DNA from: Entonaema liquescens
Taxonomy: Eukaryota; Ascomycota; Sordariomycetes; Xylariales; Xylariaceae
Assembly (NCBI GenBank): GCA_902805475.1
Contig: CADCSX010000005.1
Location: 2,987,501 to 3,051,500, forward strand
Reading direction: 5' to 3'
DNA: 64,000 nucleotides
Under the pieces are notes generated by a model, which saw only the letters and a program-made list of their open reading frames with translations, was not told where the DNA came from and ran no database searches. Positions 58,630 through 64,000 of the stretch are shown here, one piece after another. A program made the translations under genes and the position numbers. Every line of letters starts with the position of its first letter. Position 1 is the stretch's first letter.

Positions 58630-61268
58630 TTTGGCTATATCTTCGTTCAGAATGCGCTGATACAGTAATGTCGTTGAGCTGGGTTGGTTAATTATAAGTA
58701 CGGGTTCGAAGGTGTCGTATCAAGTCTTGAATCCTTTTGTATGAGAACGATGAAACGACGGGTTTGTTTGCGACATGAATTCCATGAGGATGGTTTAAGA
58801 CCCGTTATTAAATGTGACGTGTAGGCTTTTCGGAAAGGCTTTGTGTAGATAGTCTCAGAAAAGCTATTGTATGATTCTGCTCTAATACCCGACAAACAAT
58901 GAAGGGCTATAGTAAATAATGGTATGGAAATGGGGCGGTGAATTTAAAAGATTTCACCAGCGCACCAGGTGTTGAACAAAAATGACAAAATAGGTGCAAA
59001 AGGGTTAGAACGAATCAGTGGCGAAGTAGATGGAAAAGGAAAGGAAATTCGAAATTCTTATTTAAGCAGACGCAGGAACTTTGAATACCAAAATATAACC
59101 TAGCAAAAATAAAGTCGGAAGCGTGCGTCATCTGGAAAAGAAAAAAGGATAACTCCCCCTAAAAAGGTAAGACACACTGGCTGAACCTAAGCCTAGACAG
59201 AACACATCATATGAGCAGTCGCGGGGTCTTACACCTCTGCCAGGATGGTAAACGTTAGAGGCTCCACTGTTCCATACTTTATTAACGAGTACGTTCCGCA
59301 GGTAACTTACAAGCCAATTTTTATAAGGGAGGTACGCAATACCTTGGTGTTGTGGCTCGTGCGAAGAAAAATATCTTGAAGATTTTAAATCAGTAAGTAA
59401 CAAGCAAAGGATTTCCCATATAAACCACCCTAGCAGCTATTTACGATTGTGTATGGAACGGTGGAACCTCTAACGTTTACCATCCTGGCAGAGGTATACC
59501 ATAGTGCCATTTTCCCATCGCAATGTACCGCCACTAAGAGAGTTGTGAAGAAGTAACGATTTGTACCTTAAAGTTCATTTAGCGTGTCAGTGTGTATATA
59601 ATAAAACTGTCCAATACTTATGCTATACCTCTTAAACTGTCAAGCGTTGCCCGAATTAACCGGAAATACCCTTGTTCTAATTGGATATATGTACGTGCAG
59701 TACGTTGAACTTCTCAACTGTCTCGGCGAAGTCGAAGCTTACAATTGCTCATCGTGGTCGATTTCGTCTTTACTTGAAAAATGCACTAGTTAATGTAAGA
59801 AGTATTAACTAGTTGATACCTAGGTAGTTAAATAATTACTTGACAAAGAAATATCTTTTTACCTTAATAATTACCTAACCAGTCAGCTAGCAACAGTATG
59901 TTTGATAAAGCAATTAACAGTATATATTTAGTCTAACATTGCAGTTTTTATAGCATCTTGTTTGCTCCATTCCATAACTTAGGTGACATATGTATGCGTA
60001 CTGAGCTCAAGCCGCGAACCAACTCCGCCTTGATGAGATACATGGATGTAAGTAAATGTACAAGTGCTTTATGCACGCACTTTCAAATCTCTTAGCTCAC
60101 CCCCGCTATGCCACTAATGTTAGCCCACTGGCCCCACTAGCTGAGCTAGATATCCATGCAATCATTATCGTATATCGTACCAGCACCAGCACGTACGTCA
60201 GACAAGAGCTTTCAAACACAATCGATGGTAAGAATGAGCATCTTTGATATTGTGCGCTATTTGAGACAAGTATAATACGTTGCTCCCGGAAGAGTCGATA
60301 GTACCTTATGAAAGGAAGAATACCTAATAAAAATGATGCTTTCGTGAAGCTCAGGATATTTAGGGTAGTGTGATGAACCTCAGCCTTACTTCATATAACT
60401 ACTACCTTTGGTAGGTACATTAGTTAGGTAAATATATTGAAGGTGGGGTAACACAGCTGATAAGGCAGTTATCAGGCTACCATGCTCTCTTATTTAGGTG
60501 GGCGGGCAGGTAACCAGAGCCCCGCTCCCAACTCCTGTCAACCCATCTTGATACATCACAGCTCAAAGCCCATATCTTTCTAACCTAGTAGTATGTTTGG
60601 TAGGTTAAGAATATATGTGATGAATGAATGCTGAACCGTAATAACAATAATTTTTAATGAGTTTGATAATCGCATCTGCATGTATACTGTATACAGTAAG
60701 TCCTAAGGAACCCCCATATTCTTTAGGTAAACTTCGTACTGTATTGCCCGCTTATCATTGCCCCGCCTAATCGCACCTTTCCACAGGTTAAGGTATTCCC
60801 TAACTCAGTATTTCATGTACATACCTAAGTATGTAGGAGCTACCTACCTACCAACCAGGTACTACCTTCTGCATGTTCGCCCGTTTATAGGCACCAAGTT
60901 AGGCGGAGGCTCGGTCACTGTTGACTTCTGACACAGCGCAACTTACATGTACGCAACCTACCGCAACCTACGCAACATTCCGAACATACTTTCCCCCCTC
61001 TTACTCGCTCTTCCTATCCTCTTCCCCTCCATCCTCCATCCACTACTACTCTCAATACAACTCTCAACGCAACCTACCTAACTTCCTTATTCCGCCGTCT
61101 CGGGTCCTCGTATTTACCTATAAAGTAGGTTCATCTACGAAAGAAGCTCGTCTTTCTTAAGTCTTGCAATTATTTCCATCATAACCCTGAAACCTCGGGT
61201 GTCTCGTTTCGATACTCTCGAGGTTCGAAGGTGATCGTGCCTCTTGTTCATTACTGAACCTAAATAAA
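58630..61268. other. Shared upstream region of IFRD and FHA genes
   Basis: 2.6 kb between divergent genes. It contains the inverted repeat at 59229-59499; the last 300 bases before the FHA ATG are pyrimidine-rich and probably a 5' leader. No gene seen. Confidence 0.5.
59229..59499. repeat. Inverted-repeat (MITE-like or hairpin) element
   Basis: Arms at 59229-59277 and 59451-59499 are reverse complements over about 49 bases with three visible transitions (core CTCTGCCAGGATGGTAAACG). They enclose about 173 bases without coding potential. The ends read TACACC/GGTATA. A non-autonomous DNA transposon or a hairpin transcript are both possible. Confidence 0.7.
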
Positions 61269-63921
61269 ATGGCGACCAATGACTTTAATCGAAATGATGA
61301 CGAAGGTAAGAACACATGGTCCAGTTTCCAAGATAACCGATCGCACATTAATCAACGTATTGTTATGAATTCAGTTATCATCGTCACATTAGTCTGTCGA
61401 CCTCACGACTCTCATATATCCGACATCCCCAAGCGCCAGTTCATTCTCAGTAGCCAGAACCCCTCTATCCGAATCGGCCGAGCATCTAAAGTTCCTACCA
61501 AGGGATTCGTAGCTTCGATAGATAACGCATGGTTCGATAGTCCGGTTATGTCACGGTTTCACGCTGAATTAGCCCTCAACCTCGATAGTATCCCAAAAGT
61601 AAGCTTACCCAAATAGCTGCTCTCTGATAGCATAGCCCTCCAAGTTGCTAATATTAATTGCACTGTTAAGTCTGTTACCATCAAAGATATCGGATCACTC
61701 CACGGTACTTTTCATACTCCCCACGACGGAGTCGGAAAGGAAATGAGACTCGAACCACAGCGGCCTGCTAGGTTATCCAATGGCGACTCGCTTCGTTTTG
61801 GAACGGACATCTTCAGAGCCAAGGAAACATATCCGCCATTATCTGTCGAGTTTTACATGATAGGACAGGAACGTGAACCGTAAGTTTGCCGCTTTATTGG
61901 ATCTTGCTAGATACTGACCATCTCGTGAAGGGGCAGCCATGTTTTACCGGCTACTAATCAGTCTCCTAATCGAACATTTACTATTCCTGATGATGATCTT
62001 GACGACGACGACGACGACGATGACGACGATGACAGTGTGATCGAGGCATACATGCCGCCCTCCCAGAAAGGCAATGTCCAACGTGGCCTATCTATTGATC
62101 TTACGCAAGACGAAGACGATTCGGACGGAGACCTAAAAATTACTTCCAGTACCACAGCCCCTAATCATCTTGACTCGGATATAATTGATCTTACATCGGA
62201 GCCCGATAAACATTCGGATCATGAAACGCAAGCCGCACGTACCAGTCATTCCGGGGCATCCTTCCAGGAATATTCTGCAGTAGCAACTCGACTATCCGAT
62301 TTTGGAATGCTAGCGTTCAAGGACCAACCTGAGAAGCCTAAGACTTCGCATGAATCGTCTGACGACGACAGTCACCATTTCCCCGCCCATAGTGAGGAAA
62401 TTAGTAGCGATATTCATTTGACTGATTCTGAGGTTGATTCCGTTATTACCGGGGAAGACGATTCGAGTAGTATAGGGGAAAGTTTCGATGATGACGACTC
62501 GCCCACTTCTGTATTCAACAATAATTTGGTTCGATCTGAGAGTTGGGGGGATGACAATGAAAGTAAGTCGCTATATTTTTTATTGCATTTCTCCAACCAT
62601 TGTGCTGACTTTTACCCACCTAGGTATCCTGCCATACTCCGAGTCCGATGACGATAGTTCTTCATCGGATGGCGAGGTAATGGATGTGTTATCGGACTCA
62701 AGCTCGCCAGCTCCTAGTTCATCTCCTTACTCATCACCTAACCCCCCGGTGCTGAATGGGCTACCCAACGCAGACGCCTTAACCGAAACGTCTAATACGG
62801 AGCGCCTCTTTGTGACCCCGTTCTTGTTTACTGCATCTGCACAGCAAGAGCCTTCTTTACAGCAGGAGTCATTTGCTGCTCCGCCGAGAGAACCAAGTCC
62901 ATCTGATGCTGCTATGTTCAAGAGCCACCCCATGCTTGACCGTACCGCAAACCTTTCTAGAGCAGAAGCTCTGGGCGAAAAGTCGGGGAAGCATGCCTTT
63001 TTCGCAGCTAGAGAAAGTAATCGGACGAATCACCTGGACTGGGTGTCCCCACCGCCTGTTTCTGCCATCCGAGAAACGTTAGGCGCTGAGGCTGATCAGA
63101 ATGCTACTGGCGCGGAACCTGGCCATGATCCTCATAAAGCTTTGCCAGCGGTTCAAGTTAACAATAACCAGAAAGGTTCCACAGAAAGGGTCGCCAGCAT
63201 TGACACCGCGCCCGAACCTAAATCCAACAATTCTATGGCAATCCTCGGTGGAGAACTGCTACCAGACTCCACGTGGCAGTCATGGTCGGTATCAGGAGAG
63301 CGGTTCATCAATCACCCTCGAAATGAGGAGCTCCCTTATACATATCCCGAACGACCCCAAAGTCCTGAACTTGATATGACCAGCGCATATACTTTTCAGC
63401 TGAGTAAGATCGCAAGTGAGAGCAGCGCCAGTCTTGCAAGCAAACCCAGACGCGTCGAGATTCAGGATTTGCTCACACAAGAGACGACTGGGGGTAAAGA
63501 TGAAATGCATCGCGACCGCCTTCTATATGAGTCCAACGCGGCACCCTCAGTCACACTGTCAACAAAGGAAACCACATCGGAACCTCAGATGAAGCGTTCC
63601 TTTGAAGATGCTTTCGGTAACGATATGGATGCAAATGAACCGAATGAAGAATCCACCCATCAGGAGGACGACAAATCGAACTCTGGGTCGCCAAGTAAAG
63701 GAACTCGAGATACCGCAGTGACCAATACTGAGTCAAGTGATACTACTGTCTCTGAAATTCCTAGACAGGGGTATACTGAAGCCCAGCCCGCCACTGTGCC
63801 AGGACGACGAGACAACATTCAACCGTCGAAGCGACGCCGCTTTGCCCAAGCAGCGGCCTATGTTGCTCTCGGTGGCGCCGCTGCTTTCACCTATATGGTT
63901 TCTACCGCACCCGTCCTTTAG
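61269..63921 (+). CDS. FHA-domain protein with SUMO-interaction-like motifs and hydrophobic C-terminus
   Basis: FHA domains bind phosphothreonine peptides. Exons 61269-61598, 61671-61879, 61937-62562 and 62624-63921 (introns 72, 57, 61 bases) join in frame to 820 residues. The FHA domain covers about residues 55-165: IRIGRAS with the phosphate-binding Arg71, SRFHAEL at 95-101, IGSLHGT at 117-123, then LSNGDSLRFG. A run of about ten Asp follows (GAC repeat near 62000-62032). Two motifs, IDLTQDED (62094-62117) and DIIDLTSEPD (62178-62207), resemble SUMO-interaction motifs. The rest is acidic and Ser-rich. The C-terminus has KRRRFAQ followed by AAAYVALGGAAAFTYMV, a possible tail anchor. It is not assigned to a named family such as SLMAP because no coiled coil is evident. 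Confidence 0.87.
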
Positions 63922-64000
63922 TCATATTAAGCGATTTAGCATCCATATTAGTACACATTTCTCACACCATGTATTTCCATAGGCGATGCCTTTCGAGGTC

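Noticed and set aside
5630..60860. Many scattered CTACCTAGGTAG-like motifs
   Set aside because: They occur in most spacers throughout the window and look like general background rather than a specific element.

Overview
The window looks like nuclear DNA of a filamentous ascomycete (Pezizomycotina, probably Sordariomycetes). Genes are split by short introns of about 46-70 bases (a few are longer), with GTRNGT-type donors, CTAAC/CTGAC-like branch points and YAG acceptors. The gene families are typical of moulds: polyketide synthase, Zn2Cys6 regulator, WetA, GH11 xylanase, HET, NACHT-type NLR and Argonaute. One 7.5 kb block is bleached to A+T in the way repeat-induced point mutation (RIP) does. 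No tRNA, rRNA or CRISPR array was recognised. All exon junctions were placed by eye from splice signals and reading frame.

Region 1 (1-13.2 kb) may be one edge of a secondary-metabolite cluster. It holds the N-terminal ketosynthase of a type I iterative PKS running off the left edge, an extended-SDR reductase, an MCT-like MFS transporter and a Zn2Cys6 regulator, separated by long gene-poor spacers. Region 2 (13.2-19.7 kb) carries the conidial-maturation regulator wetA and a secreted GH11 endoxylanase whose promoter has a TATA box and an XlnR/Xyr1-like site.

Region 3 (20.7-41.3 kb) is the most interesting part: four genes on the minus strand, all of self/non-self or genome-defence type. In transcription order they are a membrane-anchored HET-like protein, an Argonaute with a slicer-type tetrad, a HET-domain protein, and a NACHT NLR. 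The NLR is split by a complete Ty3/gypsy LTR retrotransposon (22748-30314) with two 205-base LTRs, TGTCA/TGACA ends, a CTAGC/TTAGC target-site duplication and heavy RIP. If the element and one copy of the duplication are removed, the two NLR halves join in one frame. One further lesion remains, a TAG that looks like a C-to-T change in CpA context next to the element.

Region 4 (43-64 kb) is more ordinary: a MYND-finger gene with an in-frame TAG, a zinc-type quinone/alcohol oxidoreductase with a frame problem near its C-terminus, a very large disordered conserved protein, an IFRD-family protein, and an FHA protein with two SUMO-interaction-like motifs and a hydrophobic tail. A 49-base inverted repeat around 59.2-59.5 kb resembles a MITE or hairpin.
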